Positions 43,109-54,940 of a stretch of DNA of 60,000 nucleotides are shown piece by piece. Every line of letters starts with the position of its first letter. Position 1 is the first letter of the stretch. The notes beneath the pieces are model-generated. The model ran no database searches and was not told the DNA's origin. It saw only the letters and a list, made by a program, of their open reading frames with translations. Location: positions 21,183,001 to 21,243,000 of the forward strand of contig NC_092680.1 in assembly GCF_964355755.1 (NCBI RefSeq). The letters run 5' to 3'. The position numbers and the translations under genes are program-made. The stretch comes from Antedon mediterranea (taxonomy: Eukaryota > Echinodermata > Crinoidea > Comatulida > Antedonidae).

Positions 43109-45924
43109 TCAACCATCAGTTGATTTGAAATGGTCATCATCAATTGTTGAATAGATGTGGCCTTCGTTACTTAGAAACTCCAAAGCATTTCTGAAACAAA
43201 ATTAATACTTGTTATATAATATAATAGTAGTTTTTTTGGGGGTTTTTTTGGGTACTATTTTCACTTTTTATTAGAACAGCCAAGTGAACAAAAATTAATA
43301 ATCTTGCAATATTTAAGTCATAATTAAATTAACAATGCAAACAAGAAAAAGCGTATTTCACTTACTTTATGGCGTCTTTGGACACGCCCTTCAACTGGCT
43401 ACAGAGGGCGCTAATACTGATTCCGGACTGGTCGCCGACATGCGCATTGATTAACTGATGTACCTAAAATATACAAAAGAAGAAATTTGATGGTTTCTGA
43501 TAATTATTTAAATATAAACTGAAAACAATTGAAAGAGAAGGCGACTGATGTTTTGATAACAGTAAAGTTGTTACATGTCACAATATCAGATCAGAGAGGT
43601 CACTAGAGAACCAACTAGAGTAGTAAATACATTACCTGGCCTTGCACCCCAGTTAGACCATTATTATTAACTCCTCCTCCATTATAAGCCCCTCCTCCCT
43701 TCACTGGGGTAACCATCATACTGCTTGAATGTCCATTTGATACCTGAAATTAAAAATGCTCACACTAACATTCTATGTACTGGTGTTATCAGGTACTCCA
43801 TCTATGGGAGTTGAATCCCATTGATAATGAAAACCCAGGTACTCATTTACAGATTATATTTTACCCACAATGCAATGAAACAACGTAAAAATAAATGTAT
43901 TAAATGCTCACACTTGTTGCCAACTTGCTAATTAGCATATGACATTTGGTGACCTCTAACATGTGCATTGAAATCTCATTGAGGTCAACGACTGGTAAAA
44001 TACTAAACACGCTTAAGATCCTTTTGTTGTTGAATACACGCACCGTGCCGGTCACTCTTACATACGTATTTTCCTTGTGTAACATAGTTGTGTTTTCTTC
44101 TCCTTCCTACAAGACATTACAAGCGTATGGAAACACATTAGGCCTCTGTCTACACTATCAAACTTTATGTTACAAAACCATGTGATGTGCCCATATATGG
44201 ACATGATGATTTCATATCACTATCATATTTGGGCACATCACACTTGTCATACTAGTTTGATAGTGTAGACAGAGCTTAAATGACAAAGCAGTAATGGCAA
44301 CTAGTTCAAATCCTGACCACAACAAACAATTATAGTACATTTTAATTTAAAATATTTATATTATAATAGCACTAAATAAAAACTTTGTACTCTATCACCT
44401 TCTATCATGCCATTCAATTTTTGGCAACTTTTAATATCCCGAAAGCTCTGTCTACACTATCAAATTTGATGTGACAAAAAAATGTGATGTGGCCATGGAC
44501 ATGATGATGTCATATCACTACAAATATCCCTTAGCAACTCGGCTATGTTAGAATAGCAATTATTTTGAGAAATAATGTGTTTTAAATCAATTTCTTTCAC
44601 TAGTTACAGCTTGATCACTATACTGCACTCTGATACTCACTGCTGAGTCAATCCACTCCCTTATTTCCATGGTTGATGATGTCATATCATGTAGTTCATA
44701 CAAAACACAGGTTGCCTGAACTTCAATTCTCCGAACTAAACCGACAATTGTCACCTGAGAAAATACAACAATATTGTAAAAGCATCCAACAATAAACAAT
44801 ACATCTGTACAGAATGTCATGATTCAGTTTTTTATAAATTATGTCAATTAATAAGGCCCCATAAAAAGTTATTACTTTATTACCCCCACGCACATCACTT
44901 TTGGAAAGCCAGAGCCAGCCTGTATTTAGGGGAATCACCTGATATAAGAAGCTAATTGAATTGCTAATAGTTCAATCAAATTGACCACAAACAATATTTA
45001 CCTGATGGATTTGGACATCACCTATTTTAAATATGTCATCAAGTTGTTCAGCCATCTTAATTTGTGCAATAGTACATGGTATTAAGTGCTTTGGCTTTTC
45101 CTTGTCCTAAATAAAAAGTTTCAAATATTTTAATAATGAAATAAATAACAAATAATATTATACTATAATATACCGGTAACCATAACTATTATAATTTTTG
45201 CTTTAAGGTTACATTAATTGTAAACATGGCAGTACACAACTGTAGGATAAACCCAATAATTTGTACCTTTTTTTGTGTACTTTGTGTGGCGTCAAATCCA
45301 CCTGGCGAGTTGAAATATCCACCTGATTGGGTGCTTTGTCCAAATCCTGTGTAGTATAAAAAAGTATAGGCCTAGTATTAGTAGGCTAATAGAATGTCTC
45401 GGGAAGAACAACAGATTAGCTAGCAACTAGTTAGCTAGTTAGTAGGGTCAGACCAGGCTATTTATTTTATTTATAATATTACATGTAGAAAATTAATTTT
45501 AATTTAGTTAAAATTTGAAAACTTGATAAATTATATATCACAAAAGTTTAGGCAAGGCAATTATTTTGTGGGATGTGTGGTACGTATCGGCCTAAATGCG
45601 CAGGACATATGAGTGGTGTCGGCCTAAAAGTCACTTCGTACCCGGGCCGAAACGTCCCTGATTCGTGTAGGCCTAGCTACTAGTCCTAGTAGTAGCCTAC
45701 TCTATATAGAGAGGCCTAGGGGTAGGCTGAATAGCTAGGCTAGGCAAGGCTAGGCCTAGACTAAAGGCCTAGCTAGGCCCAGGCAGGGCTAGACTGGGCC
45801 TACATTTTACCTAGAATAGAAAGAAGGTAAGAATAAAAAACTGTATATATAGAAAACAAAATCCTACTAAACCAAGAGATGTATCACAGAAATTCACAGA
45901 CTTACCTGACTCGTTTCCCCACAT
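43109..45924 (-). CDS. RPA2: Replication protein A 32-kDa subunit (RPA2), complete, 266 aa
   Basis: RPA2 is the middle subunit of the RPA heterotrimer that coats single-stranded DNA in replication, repair and checkpoint signalling. Exons on the minus strand: 45906-45924, 45267-45346, 45002-45106, 44641-44754, 43912-44106, 43636-43743, 43366-43463, 43109-43190; they join to 801 nt in one frame, all GT-AG. The N-terminus [18 protein letters not shown] is the Gly/Ser-rich phosphorylation tail, with TQ at 12, 27 and 30 and an SPGGF site as in human. IPCTIAQI to [12 protein letters not shown] (about 41-166) is the OB fold, including [14 protein letters not shown] Gly/Asn-rich linker (172-207) leads to a winged helix (208-266) ending [20 protein letters not shown]. 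Human RPA2 is 270 residues. Identity is secure. Confidence 0.97.
44141..44279. mobile_element. MITE family A copy in RPA2 intron 4
   Basis: CCTCTGTCTACACTATCAAA to TTTGATAGTGTAGACAGAGC with GCCCATATATGGACATGATG facing ATATTTGGGCACATCACA. Its left end starts 35 bp upstream of the RPA2 exon 5 acceptor. Confidence 0.9.
44442..44528. mobile_element. MITE family A half copy in RPA2 intron 4
   Basis: AAAGCTCTGTCTACACTATC and the left half to CATATCACTAC are kept; the right half is absent. The second family A insertion in the same 534-bp intron. Confidence 0.85.
45655..45815. repeat. TAGGCCTA-rich low-complexity block in RPA2 intron 1
   Basis: Repeated TAGGCCTAG, GGCTAGGC and GCCTAGCTAG words. The same octamer recurs across the window, singly and in a second cluster near 13970-14170. 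Confidence 0.75.
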
Positions 45925-45979
45925 GTTGTTTCAGATGTTCAATTAGTTATGATATGTACGTCAAAACAATTCGCAATAA

Positions 45980-45987
45980 TTTCGCGC
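45980..45987 (-). promoter_or_regulatory. E2F-type site upstream of RPA2
   Basis: TTTCGCGC (within TTTCGCGCGATTTT) lies about 56 bp upstream of the RPA2 start codon, a consensus E2F site. E2F control of replication genes including RPA subunits is known in animals, so this is a plausible S-phase element. Confidence 0.6.
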
Positions 45988-45994
45988 GATTTTC

Positions 45995-46319
45995 CTCCGA
46001 TCCTCTCTCTCTCCTTGTTGAGTTTAGTTGCCAAATGTTATAGTATAATACACCCAATTTTGAAAAACAGAATGCGAACACCATCGTAAAAAAATTATCA
46101 TTAGATTTATTTAAATTATGTTTATTATAGTTTATTTATTATATTGGTTATTATTCTAACAATTACCACAAGATTTAATTGATATAAAGAACTTCTTCTT
46201 TTAATTTAATTAATTTAAATCTGGTAACTCTCTTCAGTCAACATTTTTAATAACAAACATTTTGACCTGCTCTCTGACCTCGTTTACGTTTTTTCTTCTC
46301 ATTTGAGCTATATATCCAA
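45995..46319. other. RPA2 upstream region
   Basis: AT-rich sequence with a CT-rich patch (TCCTCTCTCTCTCC) near 46000. No TATA box at a conventional distance is obvious. Confidence 0.4.
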
Positions 46320-46353
46320 TACCAAATTGGCGAGTAAATCATGTTTTACTTTA
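46320..46353 (-). repeat. Left arm of 8.8-kb inverted repeat, RPA2 side
   Basis: TACCAAATTGGCGAGTAAAT and the next 14 bases match the reverse complement of 55077-55110 with one mismatch. Weaker similarity continues outward (TGAGC and TATATA words). It lies about 400 bp upstream of the RPA2 ATG. Confidence 0.85.
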
Positions 46354-46696
46354 AATTAAATTTATACGCTCTTCCACAAGGTCAATTGTTAGTTATACAT
46401 ACAGACTATATTAAAACAATGATTTTGAACACGTAGGGCATTTCTTTGAATTCTTTCCTATTGTCGTTTTGTGGTAATTTACAGCTTTTTATATGTTTAA
46501 CAAACGTACATAATCAATTGCGTCTGCATCATGCTAGACTACAACTTCCGGTAGTGACGTAATCAGCATATTTTTGATAATAAAACTTTTTCACTAAGCT
46601 AGGGAATCTTCTGATATCAATATTCATTAGACCGTACTTTAGTTAGCCAATCAAAATAAACGTATAAACAATTTTGCGGCGATGTTGTTGAGGTAA
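46354..46696. other. Unique sequence between inverted-repeat arm and satellite
   Basis: No match to the corresponding interval on the right side is apparent. It contains GTGACGTAATCAGC at about 46552 and AGCCAATCAAAA near 46645. Confidence 0.4.
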
Positions 46697-49275
46697 AATA
46701 TACTGTGTTTTACAATAACCAATTTGGTTAGAGTAAAACACAATGATAAAGAATAGGAAACATTTAATAATATGATAAATGTCATTACATAGCAATTTAT
46801 CACTGTGTTTTACTATAACCAATTTGGTTAGAGTAAAACACAATGATATAGAATAGGCAACATTTAATAATATGATAAATGACATTTACATAGCAATTTA
46901 GCACTGTGTTTTACTATAAACAATTTGGTTAAAGTAAAGCAGAATGATAAAGAATAGGAATTTAATAATATGATATATGACATTTACATAGCAATTTAGC
47001 ACTGTGTTTTACTATAACCAATTTGGTTAGAGTAAAACACAATGATAAAGAATAGGAAACATTTAATAATATGATATATGACATTCACATAGCAATTTAG
47101 CACTGTGTTTTACTATAACCAATTTGGTTAAAATAAAACACAATGATAAAGAATAGGAAACATTTAATAACATGATAAATGACATTTACATAGCAATTTA
47201 GCACTGTGTTTTACTATAACCAATTTGGTTAGAGTAAAACACAATGATAAAGAATAGGAAATATTTAATAATAATGATTATTTACATAGCAATTTAGCAC
47301 TGTGTTTTACTATAACCAATTTGGTTATAGTAAAACACAATGATATAGAATAGGAAACATTTAATAATATGATAAATGACATTTACATAGCAATTTATCA
47401 CTGTGTTTTACTATAACCAATTTGGTTAGAGTAAAACACAATGATAAAGAATAGGAAACATTTAATAATAATGATTATTTACATAGCAATTTAGCACTGT
47501 GTTTTACTATAACCAATTTGGTTATAGTAAAACACAATGATAAAGAATAGGAAACATTTAATAATATGATATATGACATTCACATAGCAATTTGGCACTG
47601 TGTTTTACTATAACCAATTTGGTTAGAGTAAAACACAATGATATAGAATAGGAAACATTTAATAATTTGATAAATGACATTTACATAGCAATTTAGCACT
47701 GTGTTTTACTATAACCAATTTGGTTAAAGTAAAACACAATGATAAAGAATAGGAAACACTTAATAATATGATAAATGACATTTACATAGCAATTTAGCAC
47801 TGTGTTTTACTATAACCAATTTGGTTAAAGTAAAGCAGAATGATAAAGAATAGGAATTTAATGATATGATATATGACATTTACATAGCAATTTAGCACTG
47901 TGTTTTACTATAACCAATTTGGTTAGAGTAAAACACAATGATAAAGAATAGGAAATATTTAATAATAATGATTATTTACATAGCAATTTAGCACTGTGTT
48001 TTACTATAACCAATTTGGTTATAGTAAAACACAATGATATAGAATAGGAAACATTTAATAATATGATAAATGACGTTTACATAGCAATTTATCACTGTGT
48101 TTTACTATAACCAATTTGGTTATGGTAAAGCACAATGATATAGAATAGGAAACATTTAATAATATGATAAATGACATTTACATAGCAATTTAGCACTGTG
48201 TTTTACTATAACCAATTTGGTTAAAGTAAAACATAATGATAAAGAATAGGAAACATTTAATAATATGATAAATGACATTTACATAGCAATTTATCACTGT
48301 GTTTTACTATAACCAATTTGGTTATGGTAAAGCACAATGATATAGAATAGGAAACATTTAATAATAATGATTATTTACATAGCAATTTAGCACCATGTTT
48401 TACTATAACCAATTTGGTTATGGTAAAGCACAATGATATAGAATAGGAAACATTTAATATTATGATAAATGTCATTACATAGCAATTTAGCACTGTGTTT
48501 TACTATAACCAATTTGGTTAGAGTAAAACACAATGACAAAGAATAGGAAACATTTAATAATAATGATTATTTACATAGCTAGCAATTTAGCACAATGTTT
48601 TACTATAACCAATTTGGTTATGGTAAAGCACAATGATATAGAATAGGAAACATTTAATAATATGATAAATGTCATTACATAGCAATTTAGCACTGTGTTT
48701 TACTATAACCAATTTGGTTAGAGTAAAACACAATGATAAAGAATAGGAAACATTTAATAACATGATAAATGACATTCACATAGAAATTTAGCACTGTGTT
48801 TTACTATAACCAATTTGATTAGAGTAAAGCACAATGATAAAGAATATGAAACATTTAATAATATGATAAATGACATTTACATAGTAATTTATCACTGTGT
48901 TTTACTATAACCAATTTGGTTAGAGTAAAACATTTTAACTATGATAAATGATATTTAGCACTGTGCTGGATACAGTAAAACACAAATTAAGAATAGGAAA
49001 CATATAATAATATGATACATTTACATACAAATTTAGTATTGTGTTTTACTATAGCCAATTTGGTTACAGTAAAACACAATGATAATGAAACATTTATTAT
49101 ATGATATTATTTACATAGCAAAATATTATATTAAACATATCTTATTATCTAAACGTTATGAAAAGAATAGGATACATATAATGTAATAATATAATAAATA
49201 CAAGTTACATAGTTTATCATTTTGATTTACAGAACCAATTTGGTGACACAGTTAAACACAGTGATAAAGAATAGA
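46697..49275 (+). repeat. Satellite array, left arm, about 24 monomers of about 100 bp
   Basis: Each monomer has a near-palindromic core, TGTGTTTTACTATAACCAAT joined to TTGGTTAGAGTAAAACACA, followed by ATGATAAAGAATAGG, an A/T-rich link and TTACATAGCAATTTAGCAC. Monomers are mostly 95-101 bp; several carry a shared short variant of the link (AATAATAATGATTATTTACA), which suggests higher-order copying. The last units (after about 48930) decay. Short frames read from it are artefacts. Confidence 0.97.
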
Positions 49276-49283
49276 TACTGTTT

Positions 49284-49697
49284 TAGGTTATATAACCCTA
49301 ACCCTAGTTTGAAGCGACATACTAAATTCATCGCGAAAAAGTACGTATCGTATTTAGAAACTTTTGAAATTTGTTAGATATGTTTAATAGGTTCTTACGT
49401 CTATAAAACAAACAAAAAATATAAATTTCACAAAAAATTCGTGATTTTAATAATTTGCATTTCTAAAAATGTACACTTATGAAATACCATACATTTTCCA
49501 ACACATTTTTACTTCATTGATGATTCCCAGAAATCAAAATAAAACAAATTATGATATTTCTTTTACATTATAGATGTAAGAACCTATATTGAACATGTAC
49601 CAAATTTCAAACGTTTTTTAAGACGATACGTATATTTTTATCGATGAATTAAGTATGTGATCGCTTCAAACTAGGGTTAGGGTTAAATAACCTAACA
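49284..49697. repeat. Palindromic element with TTAGGG-like ends, copy 1
   Basis: The left end is TTTTAGGTTATATAACCCTA then ACCCTAGTTTGAAGCG. The right end is CGCTTCAAACTAGGGTTAGG then GTTAAATAACCTAACAG. Arms of more than 100 bp match after inversion, including ATTCATCG, TACGTATCGT and GGTTCTTACGTCTATA on the left. The loop holds ATTTGCATTTCTAAA. Both sides pass directly into fragments of the satellite monomer, in opposite orientation. Confidence 0.9.
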
Positions 49698-49903
49698 GTT
49701 CCATTCTTTAACACTGTGTTTAACTTGTAACCAAATTGGTTTTAGTACAACACAATGATAAACTATGTACATTTTATTTTTCATATTACATTATAGGATA
49801 CATATAATGTAATAATAATAAATACAAGTTACATAGTTTATCATCTTGTTTTACAGAACCAATTTGGTTACACAGTTAAACACAATGATAAAGAATAGAC
49901 ACT

Positions 49904-50327
49904 GTTTTAGGTTATATAACTCTAACCTTAGTTTGAAGCGATCACATACTTAATTCATCGCGAAAAAATACGTATCGTATTCAGAAACATTTGAAATTTG
50001 GTAAATATGTTCAATAGGTTCTTACGTCTATAAAACAAACAAAAAATAAAAGTTTCAAGACAAATTCGTGATTTTAATAATTTGCATTTCTAAACATTTA
50101 CACTTATGAAAGACAATACATTTCCAACACATTTTTACTTCATTGATGATTCTCAGAAATCAAAATAAAACTATTAGGATATTTCTTTTGCATTTTAGAT
50201 GTAAGAACCTATATTGAACATATCTACCAAATATCAAACGTTTTTCAAGACGATACGTATTTTTAGCGATGAATATTAAATATGTGATCGCTTCAAACTA
50301 GGGTTAGGGTTAAATAAACTAAAACAG
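49904..50327. repeat. Palindromic element with TTAGGG-like ends, copy 2
   Basis: Closely similar to copy 1: GTTTTAGGTTATATAACTCT and AACCTTAGTTTGAAGCGATC on the left, GATCGCTTCAAACTAGGGTT then AGGGTTAAATAAACTAAAAC on the right. It is again flanked by inverted satellite fragments. Confidence 0.9.
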
Positions 50328-50619
50328 TTCTATTCTTTATCACTCACTGTGTTTAACTTTTAACCAAAATGGTTATAGTAAAACACAATGATAAACTTAT
50401 ATGTCAATTTTATTTTTCATAACATAAAATGTTTGATATTCTTTATAATATTTAATATTATATTTTAGGCCTACTATTAATGACGTATAAATGCACACTA
50501 CATCTGAAATAACTTTCTACTTCATTGGCGATTCTTACCAAAAAAAAAGAACTAATTTTGTTATGTATATAGAGCAACCTATTATAACATGTCTTGTATG
50601 ATTTTTATCTCGTTTCAAT

Positions 50620-50921
50620 GACATTTTATACTACAATTCAAATGAAAAAGCATCACAAAAAAATACGTCTGGTATTCAAAAAGTTTCTAAACTCGGTACA
50701 CAGAAAAAAGGAAATATTGAAAATGTATGGTCTTTCATAAGTGTGAATTTTTAGAAATGCAAATAATGGAAATCATCGATTTGTCTTGAAATTTATAATT
50801 TGTTTTGTCTTATTGAACATATCTATACAAAATGTCAAACGTTTCTGAATACGATACGTTTTTTTTCTCGATGAATTTATAATGTCGCTTCAAACTAGAG
50901 GGTAGGGTAGTAACCTAACAA
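50620..50921. repeat. Palindromic element, worn copy 3
   Basis: Keeps AATACGTCTGGTATTC on the left and GAATACGATACGTT, CTCGATGAATTTATAATGTCG and CTTCAAACTAGAGGGTAGGG on the right in degenerate form. Its left telomere-like end is lost. Confidence 0.7.
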
Positions 50922-51335
50922 GTATCTATTCTTTATCACTATGTTTAACTGTGTAACCATATTGGTTCTAATAAAAAACAATGATAAACTATGTAAATTG
51001 TATGTTTCATATAATTACATTTTTTCAAAAAAAAAATTATTGGGAATGTCAAATTTCTTTTTCATGACATATATCTACAAATTTCAGAAGCTTTTGAGTA
51101 CGAGTATTTTACGCGATGTTTTTTTATCCTCATTTTAATATTTTGGTAATGTAATTCACATAAAGTATTATATCCAAAAATTGTTTATTCTTGGGTAGAA
51201 ATGAGGAAATAAATAGTATTCCTGTATAATATAATAATCAATAATAAAGTATAAAAAAAAATGTTGTGTAAACGAACGTTTTTTACGCTTCGAATTTTCT
51301 GTTACATTATGTTTGGATTGAAGCTACAGATATTG

Positions 51336-51376
51336 AATCATGGACCTATAAATTAGTAATTTATAGGTCCATGATT
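51336..51376. other. Perfect 19-bp hairpin with 3-base loop
   Basis: AATCATGGACCTATAAATT, loop AGT, then the exact complement AATTTATAGGTCCATGATT. It lies near the middle of the large inverted structure. Confidence 0.95.
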
Positions 51377-51648
51377 GAACATATCGTCACTCACCACACA
51401 TTTTTTGTTTTGTATTTCGAAAGTATTTATTCTAAAGAACAATTGATGCAAACATCAACTGCGTATCTTATTTCATTAATTAATTATATTAATTATAATT
51501 TGGCGATTATTCGTCACACGAAGAGTCGAATATCGATTCGTCTCGTCATGAGAAGAAAACGTGCATTGCGCACACTGTTTACGCGCCTCAACAATAAACG
51601 GCGAATATGCGATTCGTCACTTATGGAACGCCGTTTTACACAAGTTTT

Positions 51649-52537
51649 TGGCGATGATAAAAATTGCATCGATGATGAAATTGCGTCGATGAAAATTGCA
51701 TCGACGCAATGTAGATTGCGTCGATGCAATGTAGATTGCGTCGACGCAATTTACATTGCGTCGATGAAAATTGCATCGATGAAAATTGCGTCGATGAAAA
51801 TTGCGTCGATGAAAACTGCATCGATGAAAATTGCGTCGATGAAAACTGCATCGATGAAAATTGATGTGATGAATTTAATTGATTATGAAAATTCCAAATG
51901 GTTTTAATTCAATCAATGATGAAAATGACTACTAGTAAAGTAAATGATGATGTTAATAATGATGTTAATAATGTTATTATGTTGCTAAAAATTGACGGTT
52001 TCTGAATATTTTGATATGATAAACATGTTTACCGCTTGCGCTAGCGCGCGTTATAGACAAGCGCACAGTGATCGCGCACTAAAACAATGTTGAAATATAT
52101 GCACTGATTAACATTTTAGTGATTTATTGTCAACACATTTTAGCAATGGATCCATTATTGTCCTTTCGGACACATTATATCTTCTAGCTAATTGCTTCCG
52201 TTAATCCACCAGTTCAGTACATAAAATCCAGATGTCCAGCATCCATGACATCATATTCAAATCATACCGGCAGGGAGATCGCAATTTTCATCGATGAAAA
52301 CTGCATCGATGAAAATTATTTTTTTTTTCATCGATGCAGTTTTCATCGATGCAGTTTTCATCGACGCAATTTTCATCGACGCAATTTTCATCACATTAAC
52401 GCAATTTTCATTACATCGACGCAATTTTCATCGACGCAATGTTCATCACATCATTACATCAATACTATATTCATCGACGCAATTTTCATCACATCGACGC
52501 AATTTTCATTGCATCATCGACGCGATTTTATCATCGC
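51649..52537. mobile_element. Foldback element built from 15-bp GATGAAAATTGCGTC units
   Basis: The outer ends are GGCGATGATAAAAATTGC and GCGATTTTATCATCGCC. The left arm (51649-51870) repeats TCGATGAAAATTGCG and the right arm (52270-52530) repeats its complement CGCAATTTTCATCGA. The outward flanks also match weakly (TATGGAACGCCGTTTT and the complement of AACTGGCATTCCATA). About 400 bp of other sequence, including GCTAGCGCGCGTTA, lies between. The 178-codon frame at 51371-51907 is largely this repeat and is not called as a gene. Confidence 0.88.
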
Positions 52538-52539
52538 CT

Positions 52540-52914
52540 AAACTGGCATTCCATACTAATTGCGTGTGATCTGATTGGTGTATTATAAATAAATTCATCG
52601 CGATGAATTTTTCAGTAGATGTAATGAGACAGTTCAGTAGATGTAATGACAGTTAATTTAATTGTTCTGCTCTTTTTGTACAAATCTATACTACTTTATA
52701 TTATGGATTTTGTAGTACTGTTAAAATTATCAAATCTCTGGAAGTGTGTTTTACGAGTATGTCCGCAAATTTATGCGTTTACGGTTTTAAATAGCGAACA
52801 TGATCTTGTTAGGTGCACTACGCACGCAGTACTCCAAAATGTCTTACTAATTGGGAGAAAATCATATTGTATCATATCATATTATATCCATTTTTTAAAT
52901 TCATATTCTTTATC
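52540..52914. other. Spacer between foldback element and right satellite array
   Basis: Contains a two-copy repeat of TTCAGTAGATGTAATGA near 52611-52650. No gene recognised. Confidence 0.5.
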
Positions 52915-54900
52915 CAAAACTAAATTGGTATAGTAAAACACAGTGCTAGCAATTTATCATATTATTAAATGTTTCATATTCTTTATCATTGTGTTTTACT
53001 CTAATCAAATTGGTATAGTAAAACACAGTGCTAAATTGCTATGTGAATGTCATTTATCATATTTTTAAATGTTTCCTATTCTTTATCATTGTGCTTTACC
53101 ATAACCAAATTGGTTATAGTAAAACACAGTGCTAAATTGCTATGTAAATGTTATATATCATATTATTAAATTCCTATTCTTTATCATTGTGTTTTACTCT
53201 AACCAAATTGGTTATAGTAAAACACAGTGATAAATTGCTATGTAAATGTAATTTATCATATTATTAAATGTTTCCTATTCTTTATCATTGTGTTTTACTC
53301 TAACCATTTTGGTTATAGTAAAACACAGTGATAAATTGCTATGTAAATGTAATTTATCATGTTATTAAATGTTTCCTATTCTTTATCGTTGAGTTTTACT
53401 CTAATCAAATTGGTTATAGTAAAACACAGTGCTAAATTGCTATGTAAATGTTATATATCATATTATTAAATGTTTCCTATTCTTTATCATTGTGTTTTAC
53501 TCTAATCTGATTGGTTATAGTAAAACACAGTGCTAAATTGCTATGTGAATGTCATTTATCATGTTATTAAATGTTTCCTATTCTTTATCATTGTGCTTTA
53601 CTCTAACCAAATTGGTTATAGTAAAACACAGTGCTAAATTGCTAAATGTCATTTATCATGTTATTAAATGTTTCTTATTCTTTATCATTGTGTTTTACTC
53701 TAACCAAATTGGTTATAGTAAAACACAGTGCTAAATTGCTATGTAAATGTCATTTATCATGTTATTAAATGTTTCTTATTCTTTATCATTGTGTTTTACT
53801 CTAACCAAATTGGTTATAGTAAAACACAGTGATAAATTGCTATGTAAATGTAATTTATCATATTATTAAATGTTTCCTATTCTTTATCATTGTGTTTTAC
53901 TCTAACCAAATTGGTTATAGTAAAACACAGTCATAAATTGCTATGTAAATGTTATATATCATATTATTAAATGTTTCCTATTCTTTATCGTTGTGTTTTA
54001 CTCTAATCAAATTGGTTATAGTAAAACACAGTGCTAAATTGCTATGTAAATGTTATATATCATATTATTAAATGTTTCCTATTCTTTATCATTGTGTTTT
54101 ACTCTAATCTGATTGGTTATAGTAAAACACAGTGCTAAATTGCTATGTGAATGTCATTTATCATGTTATTAAATTAATGTTTCCTATTCTTTATCATTGT
54201 GCTTTACTCTAACCAAATTGGTTATAGTAAAACACAGTGCTAAATTGCTAAATGTCATTTATCATGTTATTAAATGTTTCTTATTCTTTATCATTGTGTT
54301 TTACTCTAACCAAATTGGTTATAGTAAAACACAGTGATAAATTGCTATGTAAATGTAATTTATCATATTATTAAATGTTTCCTATTCTTTATCATTGTGT
54401 TTTACTCTAACCAAATTGGTTATAGTAAAACACAGTGATAAATTGCTATGTAAATGTTATATATCATATTATTAAATGTTTCCTATTCTTTATCGTTGTG
54501 TTTTACTCTAATCAAATTGGTTATAGTAAAACACAGTGCTAAATTGCTATGTGAATGTCATTTATCATGTTATTAAATGTTTCCTATTCTTTATCATTGT
54601 GCTTTACTCTAACCAAATTGGTTATAGTAAAACACAGTGCTAAATTGCTAAATGTCATTTATCATGTTATTAAATGTTTCTTATTCTTTATCATTGTGTT
54701 TTACTCTAACCAAATTTGTTATAGTAAAACACAGTGCTAAATTGCTATGTAAATGTAATTTATCATATTATTAAATGTTTCCTATTCTTTATCATTGTGT
54801 TTTACTCTAACCAAATTGGTTATAATTTATTTAATTTCATTTCAAAAGACATTTACCTAAATTGCTATTTAATTATAGTAAAACACTGTGCTAAATTGCT
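52915..54900 (-). repeat. Satellite array, right arm, about 19 monomers, inverted relative to left arm
   Basis: It is the same roughly 100-bp monomer read on the other strand: TTCCTATTCTTTATCATTGT, TTTTACTCTAACCAAATTGG, TTATAGTAAAACACAGTG, CTAAATTGCTATGTAAATG. A measured spacing is 101 bp (53221 to 53322). A block of several monomers with shared variants (AATCTGATTGG, then a CTAAATGTC deletion) occurs at least twice (53505-53760 and 54108-54330), showing higher-order duplication. The array decays after 54830. Confidence 0.97.
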
Positions 54901-54940
54901 ATTGTATTAAGGACGAGTTCCGAGAAGATGTATTCAAAGC

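Noticed and set aside
51371-51907. 178-codon frame inside the large inverted structure
   Set aside because: Its second half is the 15-bp foldback repeat and the first half shows no transposase or other domain, although its basic stretch made me look twice for a transposase remnant.
46643-54740. 60-80-codon frames of the type SFIMLLNVSYSLSLCFTLTK
   Set aside because: They are read from the satellite monomer and recur with it.
46697-54900. CRISPR-like repeat array
   Set aside because: Regular about 100-bp units, but the whole unit is repeated with no unique spacers, and the genome is eukaryotic.
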